64,000 bases of DNA, from assembly GCA_018350325.1 (NCBI GenBank), contig JAEVLN010000024.1:713248-777247 (forward strand). Reading direction: 5' to 3'. Origin of the DNA: Globodera rostochiensis. Its lineage: Eukaryota; Nematoda; Chromadorea; Rhabditida; Heteroderidae. How positions within the stretch are numbered: position 1 is the stretch's first letter; every line of letters begins with the position of its first letter. Position numbers and translations under genes: made by a program. Positions 20,830 to 30,223 of this stretch are shown here, in pieces. The notes under the pieces were generated by a model that saw only the letters and a program-made list of their open reading frames with translations, was not told the DNA's origin and made no database searches.

Positions 20830-20985
20830 TGGGGGGGGGGGGGAGGGACGATGTGTTTGGTTGGTGGCGTCTTTGCGTTGGGGGGGGGGGGTGTTCACTT
20901 TCACATAGAAAATCGATGAATGGATTCGTTGGGCTAAGAGGAACATTACCCACATAATTATGTGGTCATTAGTTTCTGTCAATGT
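20830..20985 (+). repeat. G-rich repeat W, copy 2
   Basis: Second copy of 20226-20385, with longer G runs (13 and 12). Proline-rich minus-strand frames here merely reflect the C runs. Confidence 0.85.
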
Positions 20986-21075
20986 GAGCATTTTCATTGA
21001 ATTTTATATTTATAACTCCAAACCTTTTAAAAGTAAAAGTTGAGAATTATTTTATTTTTAATATGTTTTAACAAA

Positions 21076-21222
21076 ATGGGTAATTTTTTCAATATGTTTT
21101 ATTGTATTATTGTAATTTTGATGGTAATTTGCGGGTTCTTTGGTAAATATGTATTTGGTCAGCCAGAAACCAAACCATCCAAATCATATATCAATCGACG
21201 CCATGCGAAAGAATCCGAATAA
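21076..21222 (+). CDS. Candidate small secreted or membrane peptide
   Basis: 48 codons from ATG. A hydrophobic stretch (MFYCIIVILMVICGFFGKY, residues 7-25) resembles a signal peptide or anchor. It is followed by a polar, basic tail, QPETKPSKSYINRRHAKESE. Codons in the tail are clearly protein-like. The last three codons and the stop lie inside the left inverted repeat of the element at 21214-21569, so that element appears to supply the 3' end. The family is unknown. Confidence 0.45.
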   Translation: MGNFFNMFYCIIVILMVICGFFGKYVFGQPETKPSKSYINRRHAKESE

Positions 21223-21569
21223 ATTTTGCGCAGTCACAACTCCGAAAGAAGTTATAAGCCTGGGACTGAAGTAGCTTTTTCAGTGGGGACTCAGTGTCCA
21301 ATGATTAAATTAGGGCAAAATAATTAACAGATCTGTCTTTTGCAACGAATTAAAATCAAATACTTAAACCCCTAAGCTCAGGGTGGCTTAGGCCTAAGCC
21401 TGACAAACCCCAAGCCATGGAGGTTAGGCCTAAGCTTAATGATCCCCTAAATCTCTAACTTTTCCCCAGTTATTCTTTCCGGCTTAGGGAGTGACTTAAA
21501 AAAGGCAGGCGGATTTTCCTTAATCTCATAACTTCTTTCGGAGTTGAGGCCGCGCAATATTTTTTCGGA
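21214..21569. mobile_element. Inverted-repeat element (MITE-like)
   Basis: The left end, TCCGAATAAATTTTGCGCAG through CAACTCCGAAAGAAGTTATAA, is mirrored by CATAACTTCTTTCGGAGTTG through GCGCAATATTTTTTCGGA. The arms are about 45 bases. The interior carries GGCTTAGGCCTAAGC and GGTTAGGCCTAAGC. No clear TSD, so the superfamily is unassigned. Confidence 0.7.
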
Positions 21570-21773
21570 TTATTCAAACTCAAAACTGAATTTGAACATT
21601 TTTCGAATTTTAAATACAACGTTTTTTAGGTATTCTAATTTTTTTAATTTTGGAAAATTTTTTTCCCCATAACCAAATCCATGAGATACACTTTTGTAAA
21701 CATTTTAATATAATCTAAATGCAATTAAATATAAACCTATTGCTTTAAATTGTTTCTATAAAATAAACAACCA

Positions 21774-21899
21774 TTACATACAAAATTTTTCAAAAATTAA
21801 TTTTTTTTTCAACTTAAAATCATAATAAAATATATTCCGGAAGACATCAACAATGACAGATCGATTGCCAGGGATAGACCCGGATCGCGTTCTGGCCAT
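21774..21899 (-). CDS. Exon-like frame with ATG (antisense alternative exists)
   Basis: 41 codons on the minus strand: MARTRSGSIPGNRSVIVDVF, then RNIFYYDF and a lysine-rich end. On the plus strand, 21853-21966 is also open from ATG (MTDRLPGIDPDRVLAMTKYI). Both use the same GC islet in mirrored codon register, so only one, if either, is real. I slightly prefer the minus frame. No family recognised. Confidence 0.25.
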   Translation of the reverse strand: MARTRSGSIPGNRSVIVDVFRNIFYYDFKLKKKLIFEKFCM

Positions 21900-22287
21900 G
21901 ACCAAATATATAATAACAAAAACAAATACACAATTCATTCAAAAAACTAATACAATAGAGAATTAACAAAATTATTGAAATTTTCAAATAAATGAAAAAA
22001 TGATATAAAGTTCGATCTACAAGTATTTTTTATATATATGTGGATTAAAAATAAAATTTCTTCTCTTAGCGAGAGATTGAATAAGTAGAAAAAAATAAAA
22101 TTAATTAATAACAAAGGTGAATAAAATATAAATAAAAAACAAAAAGAATTTATTGTCCTTTGTCTCATGCGCACTTAATACTTGATGTGAAATAAAACCA
22201 ACTCAAGCCTGATAATAAAAATTTAAATAATTACACAATTAAAAATAAATTAAAACCATTCAACATAAGCGTAACTGCAAATTTTAA

Positions 22288-22551
22288 CGCTTGACCACGT
22301 GCTTACTAAAACATGTTCTGCTTCTTGGCGGTATGATGAAAGACTACTCAACTTGGCTTACAAAATTTGAAAGCGAAGCGCCAAACAATAGAACAGCAAT
22401 TATAGCCGATTTTAAAAGAAAATTTGAAATTAAATCTAAAAATATATCTTATTTCCATTACATAAAAATGAATTTTTTGAAGAATACGGAAATTTTTACG
22501 TGCCGCGAGGCACATAAAACAATTAAAATGTCTCATAGAACTTTTTTTTAA
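22288..22551 (+). CDS. Hypothetical protein or exon, 72-87 codons
   Basis: One of the longest credible frames in the region, with in-frame ATGs at 22333 and 22336. It reads KDYSTWLTKFESEAPNNRTA, then IIADFKRKFEIKSKNIS, YFHYIKMNFLKN and CREAHKTIKMSHRTFF. Composition is balanced and charged, not merely lysine-rich, and the antisense frame is less convincing. It may be a complete small protein or an internal exon. I do not recognise it. Confidence 0.42.
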   Translation, partial: RLTTCLLKHVLLLGGMMKDYSTWLTKFESEAPNNRTAIIADFKRKFEIKSKNISYFHYIKMNFLKNTEIFTCREAHKTIKMSHRTFF

Positions 22552-22828
22552 TGAGTTACAAAAATAACAATTTTGCTATAATACATTACCCCCGGTCTTT
22601 GGTTTAAAAAATAAAAATACTTTAATGGTGGAATTTTTATGAGAGGAGCATAAAAGTTGATATTTTGTTTTATAAAAAAAGCAATTAAATTACGACCTTT
22701 CATTTTTGATTTTTTTAAAGCTTAATCTTTGAAAATGCAATTTTAGGCCCTCATTTGGTGTTAGCTTTAGATTTGGTTTGTAAAATTTCTTGCCAAAATT
22801 CGTTAAAAACTTCTTGACCCGTCGATGA

Positions 22829-22996
22829 ACACCGAACAGAACCCGACTAACGATTTTTTCTTTTAATTTTTATTATTGGCACGAAGATTGGCCAATCCGC
22901 AACCCAGCTCGATCTAAATTTTTATTGAGCGGTTTTATTTGGCGTTCCTCTTTCCCCCGATTTTTTGCATTTTTTTTGAATTTGATAATTAGGTAA
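22829..22996 (+). CDS. Open frame, unknown
   Basis: 55 codons: TPNRTRLTIFSFNFYYWHED, WPIRNPARSKFLLSGF, then aromatic-rich sequence and TAA. Two GC-richer islets are bridged in one frame. Tryptophan content is high, which is unusual; other frames are partly open. Confidence 0.25.
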   Translation, partial: TPNRTRLTIFSFNFYYWHEDWPIRNPARSKFLLSGFIWRSSFPRFFAFFLNLIIR

Positions 22997-23570
22997 ATTT
23001 AGTGTTACTTTTTAAGAAATTAATGAAAATCTACAATTTGCCTGGCAGCCAAAAGAAAAATTGCGTAAAAATTAAAAGTTTAAGAAATATTTGCTTATAG
23101 CTGCAAAAAGAATTTTAAACCCAAAAGAAAATTGGTGCCAAAGTTACAATCCAATATAATTAAATTTATTATTAATGTTTTCATCTAACGCGGAATGTAA
23201 TTATAATGAATGTCGATTTACAAAAATTTATAAAAAAAGTGCAAGCCAACCAATTTATTTATAAAATAAGTAGTTGCGTATTAAATGCTAAAAAGCTGTG
23301 AATACCCATAAAAATTATTCCGTAAAACGTGTTTCTTTATTTTAAAACATGTATATATATAGAATAAAAATCTAAGTAATAAAATGCAAAGCATTGATCG
23401 TTTACATTAAAAATTTAATGAAGAAAAAAATCCTTACTTAAATAAGAAATTAATCAATGGGGTTTTTGTATAAAAACAAAATGCTTCTTACAATATAAAT
23501 TTTACATCTTACTATAAATTGCTTAATTTCAATTTATTTGAATATTAAACCACAATTCACAAAATCAACT

Positions 23571-23787
23571 TTAATTTGAAGAGAATTGACGCCAATTATT
23601 TTGAAGGCAAGTACCAATTAAATTGTCACGTAGTCCAAGAGGGTCTTTATTAGCAGGTATTCTATTCCAAACTTTAATTTTAATCAAAATTCTACTTTTT
23701 GCAGATTGTTTGCTAAAAAATGTTAAGAAAAAAGATGTCTTGGGTTTAAAGCAAGTTGCTTTTGATAGATGATTTAGTGCCAAGCTC
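23571..23787 (-). CDS. Candidate terminal exon of a minus-strand gene
   Basis: On the minus strand a textbook acceptor (CCTCATTTTTTTGCAG) ends at 23788. The frame then reads SLALNHLSKATCFKPKTSFF, FSKQSAKSRILIKIKVWNRI, PANKDPLGLRDNLIGT and CLQNNWRQFSSN before TAA. Balanced composition and regular codons suggest real coding. It lies 45 bases downstream of the frame 23833-24042 on the same strand; the two look like parts of one gene, joined by an intron whose donor I cannot place or separated by a frameshift. Confidence 0.42.
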
Positions 23788-23832
23788 CTGCAAAAAAATG
23801 AGGCAAATCGGTTTTTTAATCAAAAGTTTTTG

Positions 23833-24042
23833 TTATCGATGTGCAGCCAACTCGGTTTGTGCTGTAATTCTTTCTTTTTTTTGCATTGACATAACACCAA
23901 CGCCCAATGCCAATTTAATTGCTATTTCCTGCGTGAAGTTATAGTGTTTACCAGACTGGTTTATTATTTTAAAGCATTTTATTTTTTTGCCTATCGTATT
24001 TTTAGTGAAGCGTAATTTTACCTTTTTCGAAATTTCTAAATT
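23833..24042 (-). CDS. Candidate upstream exon of the same minus-strand gene
   Basis: A 69-codon minus-strand frame with no early ATG: NLEISKKVKLRFTKNTIGKK, FKIINQSGKHYNFTQEIAIK, LALGVGVMSMQKKE, then RITAQTELAAHR and TAA. Reading on past this stop stays open for 33 more codons, so a single point stop may divide a longer reading. The codon pattern is strongly purine-first. The plus strand is also open but less natural. Protein family not recognised. Confidence 0.42.
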   Translation of the reverse strand, partial: NLEISKKVKLRFTKNTIGKKIKCFKIINQSGKHYNFTQEIAIKLALGVGVMSMQKKERITAQTELAAHR

Positions 24043-24186
24043 TTAAAACTTGAGCTATTAAATTTAGATTTACAAAAAAGTCGCGATAAACCGCTATTTA
24101 CGACTAAATTTAATAATGATTATTTTTTTAAAAAAGGTTATCAATAATAATTGAATCTTACTAAATATTTCAACAAAATAAATAAT

Positions 24187-24342
24187 TTAATTTAATTTCA
24201 ACATACATACAAAAATAATATAAAATACGAATATTAATTCGTTGCTGCTTGACCTTAAACAATTATGCTCCGTCTGGATATCCCGTTTAACAAACAAAAG
24301 TGAAATGGTAGATATAAAAAATAGTAAATAAAATAAATTATA
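24187..24342 (-). CDS. Exon-like frame with hydrophobic start
   Basis: Minus strand, 51 codons: a leader-like NLFYLLFFISTISLLFV, then KRDIQTEHNCLRSSSNELIF and a second hydrophobic end. It has no ATG, so it would need an upstream exon. Possible secreted or membrane peptide. Confidence 0.3.
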   Translation of the reverse strand, partial: YNLFYLLFFISTISLLFVKRDIQTEHNCLRSSSNELIFVFYIIFVCMLKLN

Positions 24343-24438
24343 TTATTTGATTTTAAAAATTACTTATATAAGATTAATGCAAAAACAAAAAAGACTATGG
24401 AAACAAATCAAAAAGTCATTAGTATATGATAATATAAA

Positions 24439-24552
24439 TCAATATAAAAATTTTAAAATCATAACTATGTATATCAAAGCCACCCGATAACGATAATAAC
24501 TGCCGATTGCGGCTGTTAAGTTTATGAGTTTAATTGGTTCTACATTTTTCAT
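24439..24552 (-). CDS. Exon-like frame with ATG
   Basis: Minus strand, 37 codons: MKNVEPIKLINLTAAIGSYY, RYR, then the hydrophobic VALIYIVMILKFLY. The first 23 codons are strongly protein-like, and a donor-like CGG|GTGGCT follows them. It lies upstream of, and on the same strand as, 24187-24342 and 23571-24042, so a multi-exon minus-strand gene is possible. Confidence 0.33.
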   Translation of the reverse strand: MKNVEPIKLINLTAAIGSYYRYRVALIYIVMILKFLY

Positions 24553-24942
24553 TATCATTATAATTAGAGTAACTAAAAGTAACGGATTTATTTATAAACA
24601 ATGGATTGGAATTATATTAATATAAAATACCAAATATTTTAACGGCACCACTGATATTGTAGGAATAGAATCAAAGCTTAAATAAAAGATTGAAAAATTA
24701 AAAGAATGTATGCCAAAAATTAAAAAATTAGAAAAAAAACTTCTGATGATTTTGAATTTGTTTTAAATTTTCAGGATTGTCAGGAATCTTACATCAAATT
24801 AAGTTTTTAATAATTCAAAATTGAAGATTCTTTTAATTTAAACCTAAATTTATTTTTGTTCAAAAATAAATGAGCTAAGTTATACACATTAAAAAAATTA
24901 ATATTTTTTTATAGAATTAAGAAAACAATGAAATAACTCCAG

Positions 24943-25095
24943 TGCTTACAAAAAAACTTTGTCGCAGTAAATTATACATTTATAAAGATCGTAATCGGTG
25001 TCAGTTATGAGCGTTATAAAAAAGACAAATGGTACACGAACACAGTACACCAAATAGTCTACACAAATCATGATTTATATCAAAGAGCCATTTAA
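24943..25095 (+). CDS. Exon-like frame (antisense alternative)
   Basis: After AATAACTCCAG the frame reads CLQKNFVAVNYTFIKIVIGV, SYERYKKDKWYTNTVHQIVY, TNHDLYQRAI and TAA. Very regular codons. In the same register the minus strand is open from ATG (MICVDYLVYCVRVPFVFF). I favour plus because it is charged and balanced. Unknown family; 25156-25221 may be a following exon. Confidence 0.35.
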   Translation, partial: CLQKNFVAVNYTFIKIVIGVSYERYKKDKWYTNTVHQIVYTNHDLYQRAI

Positions 25096-25155
25096 ACAAA
25101 GAGTCTTCTTTCAAAAATATTATTTGTTTTTTTAAAAATATAAAGACTAAAAAAT

Positions 25156-25221
25156 ATGACCAACCACCACACAGATCAAATGGATATGATGCTGCTGCCT
25201 ATGCCAAACTGTATTATTTAA
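25156..25221 (+). CDS. Short frame with ATG
   Basis: 21 codons, MTNHHTDQMDMMLLPMPNCI and I, then TAA. A donor-like ACT|GTATTA lies inside. It could be a first exon leading to an acceptor such as CTTGCAG at 25561. Confidence 0.25.
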   Translation: MTNHHTDQMDMMLLPMPNCII

Positions 25222-25561
25222 TAAATTAAGTATGAGCAGAAAATAAGAAATAGAAAATTAGCATATATTAAAAACAAAATTGCTCAATAAATACAGAGAA
25301 TTTATGATATTTAAATAAATGTGATGAATTATATTAATGGCAAAATTACTATTATTCATTATTGTTTTAACTACAAAATTTGAACAATAAAAATGAAATA
25401 AAAATCAAATATTAGATCTAAGCTCAAAAATCCATACAGAAAATTAATAATCTGACGGAGTAAAACTACCAAAATCGATTGAAATTAGAAGTTAGTCGAA
25501 TATCTATTAATTGGCATGTGAATTAATTAATCACTCTGAATTTTATAAATTTAACTTGCAG

Positions 25562-25613
25562 GCGCAAAGAGCGCTCAACTGATCTGGACGAGCTCTATAA
25601 GTTTTTGGACTAA
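25562..25613 (+). CDS. Possible terminal exon (overlaps minus frame)
   Basis: After TTTAACTTGCAG the frame RKERSTDLDELYKFLD ends in TAA at 25611-25613, with nearly ideal codons. The same acceptor-plus-GCGCAAAGAG start and phase occur at 52971. It conflicts with the minus-strand frame 25575-25793. Confidence 0.3.
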
Positions 25614-25793
25614 CAACCGCAACAAATTAAAATTTGATAATAAGTCTTTTAAAAAATAGATCACAATAGCAAAATGATGCCAGAAATACATAATATATAC
25701 ATGGAGGATGAAAAAAATTTTTATACCATTAAGGCTGGTTCGATAAGCACGCAATGGCGACAAAAAAGGTTTTCCAAGAGGTATTTCACTCAA
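25575..25793 (-). CDS. Open frame, alternative to the plus exon
   Basis: 72 codons starting TTG: SEIPLGKPFLSPLRAYRTSL, a hydrophobic middle, then VQKLIELVQIS. A donor-like AATG|GTATAA after the first part and an acceptor-like GGTTGTTAG before VQKL would remove the hydrophobic middle in frame. So this may be two short exons around a roughly 110-base intron. Confidence 0.3.
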   Translation of the reverse strand: MSEIPLGKPFLSPLRAYRTSLNGIKIFFILHVYIMYFWHHFAIVIYFLKDLLSNFNLLRLLVQKLIELVQIS

Positions 25794-26204
25794 GGCTTAG
25801 AAAATGTATGAATTTTTTGGTTTTTTAATTTTTATATATTTTTTTGTGATTCCTTGACAATTTTACCCCTCATCCATTGAATTGAGCATCTGCCGTGTTT
25901 ATTTCTTCTGTGCAAAGGGATATTATTTTTTATTTCAAATTTTTACTAGCTGATTTCTTTTCGAAAGTTATTTCTAAATTTATTAATTGTTAATATTTTT
26001 TTGTTTTAATTTTTTTCATTGTTTTTGTTTTTAATTGATATTTATATAAAACATTTTACATCAATACATTTTGAGAATATAGAATAATTATAAAAAGTCG
26101 ATATAACACACGATTCATTAATAACTGGTTTACTTTGTAGTAAAATTCATTAGTTTGCATGACACATATGATATAATTTATTGCTAAGCTTTGCTACTTT
26201 AACC

Positions 26205-26410
26205 CAGGGGGCGCATCTGTCCCTATTTATACGATTTGTCCTTAATCGAAGGGTGTTAATCTCATAAATTAAAAATGTCCTATTTGTAAGATTTGTCCTT
26301 ATTTGAGGCCTTCGTCCTTATTTTAGCCTTATTATTCGAATTTCGGACCCCAAAATCTTATTTTTTGCCCTTGATCTCCTTATTTTTGAAAATTTTCGAT
26401 GAGACCACTG
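26205..26410. mobile_element. hAT-type MITE, family III (left arm)
   Basis: Ends CAGGGGGCGCATC and GATGAGACCACTG with near-matching 8-base flanks CTTTAACC and TTTTAACC. The interior holds units of GTCCTTATTTGTAAGATTTG. It is the counterpart of 35502-35938, but has lost most satellite units. Confidence 0.75.
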
Positions 26411-26518
26411 TTTTAACCCCTTCCACTTTTTGTAACAGTTTTTAGATTAGTTGGATGATACGACATGATTATGCTTAGATAATGTGAAAAACATTAGTTC
26501 ATTTTAATTTGCATTAAT

Positions 26519-26743
26519 TCAAATAGTTTTAATTAGCTTAAATAATAATACAAATGTCAATCGCCTGAATATTTCAAAAGACGCATTTGTTCTGTGAACG
26601 CTCTCTCGGAGTCGTCGGGCCGTAGAAAATCGGCGTTTCATCGCCCCCTCGCCGCAAAACTTTTGAAGCCGCGGGTTCTCAACGCGCAAACATTTCTTTA
26701 AACTTTTCTTACTAAATTTTAATAGTTTAAAATTTTGTTGCAT
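26519..26743 (-). CDS. Arginine-rich hypothetical protein, intact in left arm
   Basis: 74 codons from ATG on the minus strand: MQQNFKLLKFSKKSLKKCLR, VENPRLQKFCGEGAMKRRFS, TARRLRESVHRTNASFEIFR and a hydrophobic end. The middle is GC-rich and very basic, as in a nucleic-acid-binding segment. The right-arm copy shows two synonymous differences in the HRT codons (AGA/CGA, ACA/ACT) but has a one-base deletion upstream. Conservation of the MKRRF part hints at coding constraint. Family unknown. Confidence 0.42.
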   Translation of the reverse strand: MQQNFKLLKFSKKSLKKCLRVENPRLQKFCGEGAMKRRFSTARRLRESVHRTNASFEIFRRLTFVLLFKLIKTI

Positions 26744-26860
26744 TTCATTTTAAATAATGTAAAGTTGATTAGTATAACAAAATGCTATTGAATTTTTGTT
26801 AATATAAAGTTTTAAAGTTTGTAGTCATATTCATTGTCGTTTACATTTGAGTTTTTACAT

Positions 26861-26915
26861 TAAAATATATCGCCTTTACAAATTTAACAATAGAATATAT
26901 CGCCTTTACAAATTT
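26861..26915 (+). repeat. Short tandem duplication in the arm
   Basis: AATATATCGCCTTTACAAAT is repeated twice here; an equivalent pair occurs inverted near 35002-35060. Confidence 0.75.
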
Positions 26916-27548
26916 AAACTTGTTTAATATAATATTATTTTATAAACTTTGATTTGATCATAATTCTATTATTGATTGGTACAAAGTATCAATTATATAA
27001 AAAAATTGTGTCGTTATTTTGCTATGGGTTTTCTGATTGGGCCGATCTATTAAAATTTTTGCATTTTTTAACAAATTTTTGAAAAAATCCTAGGTCAAGT
27101 ATTTACGGTTTTAACATATTAATTTTTTTCTTTAATAGAGATTTTATCAAATATAATAACATATGTTTATTTATTCAATTGACATAAATTTGCCATTTAT
27201 ATACATAGTGTTCCTCCTTAGAATACCCTTAATTATAATTTTTTTTGGGTTTATATGATAAATACTTCTGAAGTATATTTTATAGTTAAATTTTACACTA
27301 ATTTCTTTGTTAATGCTTTGTTGTTTAAAATATGTTTTTAAATATTGCAAACCTTTCAAAATGCATTTGTAAAATGTGAGTTTGTAATTATTATACTAAA
27401 AAATAAAGCAGGATTTAATATAAATTAAAGATTAAAATTTTTTCTATATCAATACATTAATATTGTAGTTTAAAGGCATGGACTGACTATTTTTTAGAGG
27501 CCCATTGGAATTTTGGCGCCTAGACTGCTCAGGCCATTGTTATGGCTT

Positions 27549-27617
27549 TTATGATTGGGCCGAGCCCATTGTCTGTGCTTCGTATGCCTCCTTCACGATT
27601 TTGTCCGCAATTGCCAT
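27549..27617 (-). CDS. Small frame, left-arm copy
   Basis: 22 codons from ATG: MAIADKIVKEAYEAQTMGSA then QS and TAA. Base-identical to 34171-34239 in the other arm. Codons are almost all purine-first. The TCGGCCCAATCA ending recurs in degraded form at 27035 and 34742, so it partly overlaps a repeat. Confidence 0.3.
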   Translation of the reverse strand: MAIADKIVKEAYEAQTMGSAQS

Positions 27618-28851
27618 TTTATAATTGTGTCAAAAATTATTTATGTAAATTTTTTTGTCTATTTTTTGTTTAGCTATTATTCAGCTGTTTGAGTTTTTTT
27701 GCATTAATTTGGGTTGTGTGAGACAAATTCATGTATTGTTTTCTCATTTAATGTTTCACCTTTTTTTTTAGTGATTCAATTACATTCGGTTAATTGTTTT
27801 TAAATTCGATTAGGAATTATTTTTATTTAATTTTTTAGGTTTTTTAGTGTACATAGTTTGACATTGCATTGGGGAGTCCCATCCGCTTTATATTCTTATG
27901 TTCTTCTGCTCGTTTTATCTGTAAGTTTCAACAAAATATGCTAATCATTGATTTGTTCATTTATTGTAATTTAAAATTTGTTAAAGCATTTTTCTTAAAT
28001 TTAAAATCGAACACCATAAATTATACATTACTCTTTTTAGCATTTAATACTTGTTTATTTTAATATTCTAAATGGTGTTCTTACAGATGTGCTGTGATTT
28101 TTTCGCTGTCTTTTCCATGTTCCAATTATTTTTTGTATTAGTATTGAATAGCAATAAATCATCTTCATTATTCTACATAATCAAATAGATCCATTATCAT
28201 TTGAATATTTTTTTGAATCTGACACATCTTTTTTTATAATTTAAGAATTGTTTTGTGTTATGAAAAAACATTCGGGTATTAATAAACTTTGGAAACCTGT
28301 GCATCCATTATTTTATGCCCCAAATAGTTTATTTTTAATCATTATAAGCTGGTTTTGGAGCAAACATTTCTTTTAAAAGATTATATCTGTTTACTTGATG
28401 TTTAAAATTTTTTTTGTAACTTATTTCGTTTAAAAATTGTAATTATTTAAATGGTATTATTATATTCTTCATAGTCGTACAAAAACCAATCAAAACATGT
28501 TATGAAAATTAAAGCAAAAATTAATTTTGCAGGAAAAACTGTTTAAAAATTTACATTTTTTGAATATGTCGTTATTTTTTAAATTAATTTCAGTTTTGCA
28601 ATCAATAAAAAAAGCATGTCGGGTATGTCATTATAAGGTGCACCTTTTTTTGCCGGGGGCTTTCTTCCAGTTTGGCCATTTTCAAAATGCTTTATAATAC
28701 TGAATCATTTTTTATCAGTTCATATCTTTTTAATTCTATTTACACACAAATTGTTTTTATCTTATTTTGACTTGTTTTCATTGGGCTAGATTTTCACAGA
28801 TTTTTTTAATCACCAATATTAGAATATTGCTTAATCAGTAGCAAATCCGGT

Positions 28852-29001
28852 ATGACCGTATTACGTTCAACAGCTAGCAGAAAGCGATCTTACATTTCGA
28901 TAAAGTATATATATTTGGGGAGAATATTGTATCGTACATTATTTAATTTTGTTTTGGTTTTAGAAATTAATTTTTTTGTAATTAATTTTTTCTTAGATTG
29001 A
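28852..29001 (+). CDS. Exon-like frame at the inner edge of the left arm
   Basis: 49 codons from ATG: MTVLRSTASRKRSYISIKYI, YLGRILYRTL, then a hydrophobic AT-rich tail. The basic first half is protein-like. A donor-like AAA|GTATAT after 18 residues would make it a first exon. It begins 12 bases inside the loop. Unknown. Confidence 0.33.
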   Translation: MTVLRSTASRKRSYISIKYIYLGRILYRTLFNFVLVLEINFFVINFFLD

Positions 29002-30025
29002 CGATGAGTTTTTTTTTGTTTATTTATCTTGTTGAACCGTTCTAACAGATTTTACTTATTTTTCTTAACATTCTTCAGGTCTTTTCGCTAAATTAGATTC
29101 GTATTGTCTAAATTAAAGACAATGAATTGGAAATAAAACATAAGTGGATGTCAACTTTTCAATGTAAGTTAATCGGCTTTATTTAAACTATTAACAAAAA
29201 AACTAATCAATAAAATTATTTTTTAAACAATCAACACAATTTGCCTAACAGAAAAATATTTTATCAAAATAGGTATTATAAGTCTTTTAGCAAATCCATT
29301 ACTTTAAATATTATTTAAAAATTATTTATGTGCTTAAACAATTTTTTGAAAAAAGCATCGTTTTAAGAAGATGAATTTCGCTTAAAAATTTCATTACTTT
29401 AAAAATATTTATGCGTTTAAACAATTTGTTTGCTTAGCTTTTTGATTAAAAGAAAATGATACGATGTACAAATTAATGTAAAATTCTTAGAGTTTAAACT
29501 TGTTTTGTCAGTAAACCATATTTTCAGTTTCCAATATCCAATGCAAGTTTTAATTTTTTATTTAAAATTATTTTTATTTATGATATAATTTCCGTTGGTA
29601 TAACGATTTATCTTTTTATTTCAAATTGAATTAGATTTCAATTTATTAAATTTTAGTAAAAGATTATATATTTCATCGACTATTTTGCCATTTTTAATAA
29701 TGTATATTTATTGACAATATCCAATTTTCAAAATCCTCATGCCTCGGCATGCGGTAATTATAAACAATTTAGGTTTGCCATTTATACATAATAGAGTTTC
29801 AGTTTAATCCATAATTGAGTTTTTTTAATATTTTCAATGACCTGAATAACAGATTGTGTTTAAATATATATTCAATAATTCATTTTGTTAAAAATTTTAT
29901 GAAATTTTTTATTTGACTTTATCTTTTAGTTGGCAAATGTTAAATATAAATTAATATCTTATTTTAAAAAATTTTATTTCATAAATAATCTCGTTTAATT
30001 AATTTTAAATTTGTTCATTTTTATA
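29002..30025. other. AT-rich loop sequence, no gene recognised
   Basis: No convincing exon or repeat end. Confidence 0.4.
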
Positions 30026-30223
30026 ATGTCGGGTTTGCGATATTGTTCCATTTGGCATATGATGCAAAACTGTATTTCACAGGTACAATGTTGCGTAAGG
30101 TTGGGTCGATCAACTTTATTTTTTCCTTTTATTAAAATATCTAATTGCTTGCTTAGCTTTTATTTAAACTATTCATTAACTTACTTTTTATTAATTTATT
30201 TAAAATCATTAGAATTTTTTTAA
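30026..30223 (+). CDS. Possible first exon in the loop
   Basis: ATG, then SGLRYCSIWHMMQNCISQ, followed by CACAG|GTACAATG, a plausible donor at 30083. Unspliced, the frame continues to 30223 with VQCCVRLGRS and a hydrophobic end. The GGTACAATGTTGCGTAA context is repeated in weaker form at 30826. No family recognised. Confidence 0.28.
   Translation: MSGLRYCSIWHMMQNCISQVQCCVRLGRSTLFFPFIKISNCLLSFYLNYSLTYFLLIYLKSLEFF

Larger units (their letters stand above)
26189..28840 (+). repeat. Giant inverted repeat, left arm
   Basis: Inverse of 32917-35954 over almost its whole length, differing by point changes and by a shorter internal satellite at the outer end. The outer boundary is CTTTGCTACTTTAACCC; the inner boundary is TTAATCAGTA. 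The loop is 28841-32916. The arms carry the same small frames (27549-27617 with 34171-34239; 26519-26743 with 35175-35374). No polymerase or integrase frame is visible, so a Polinton is not supported. Confidence 0.93.

Noticed and set aside
20128..20997. Proline-rich minus-strand and glycine-rich plus-strand frames
   Set aside because: Caused by C and G homopolymer runs; no stable codon pattern.
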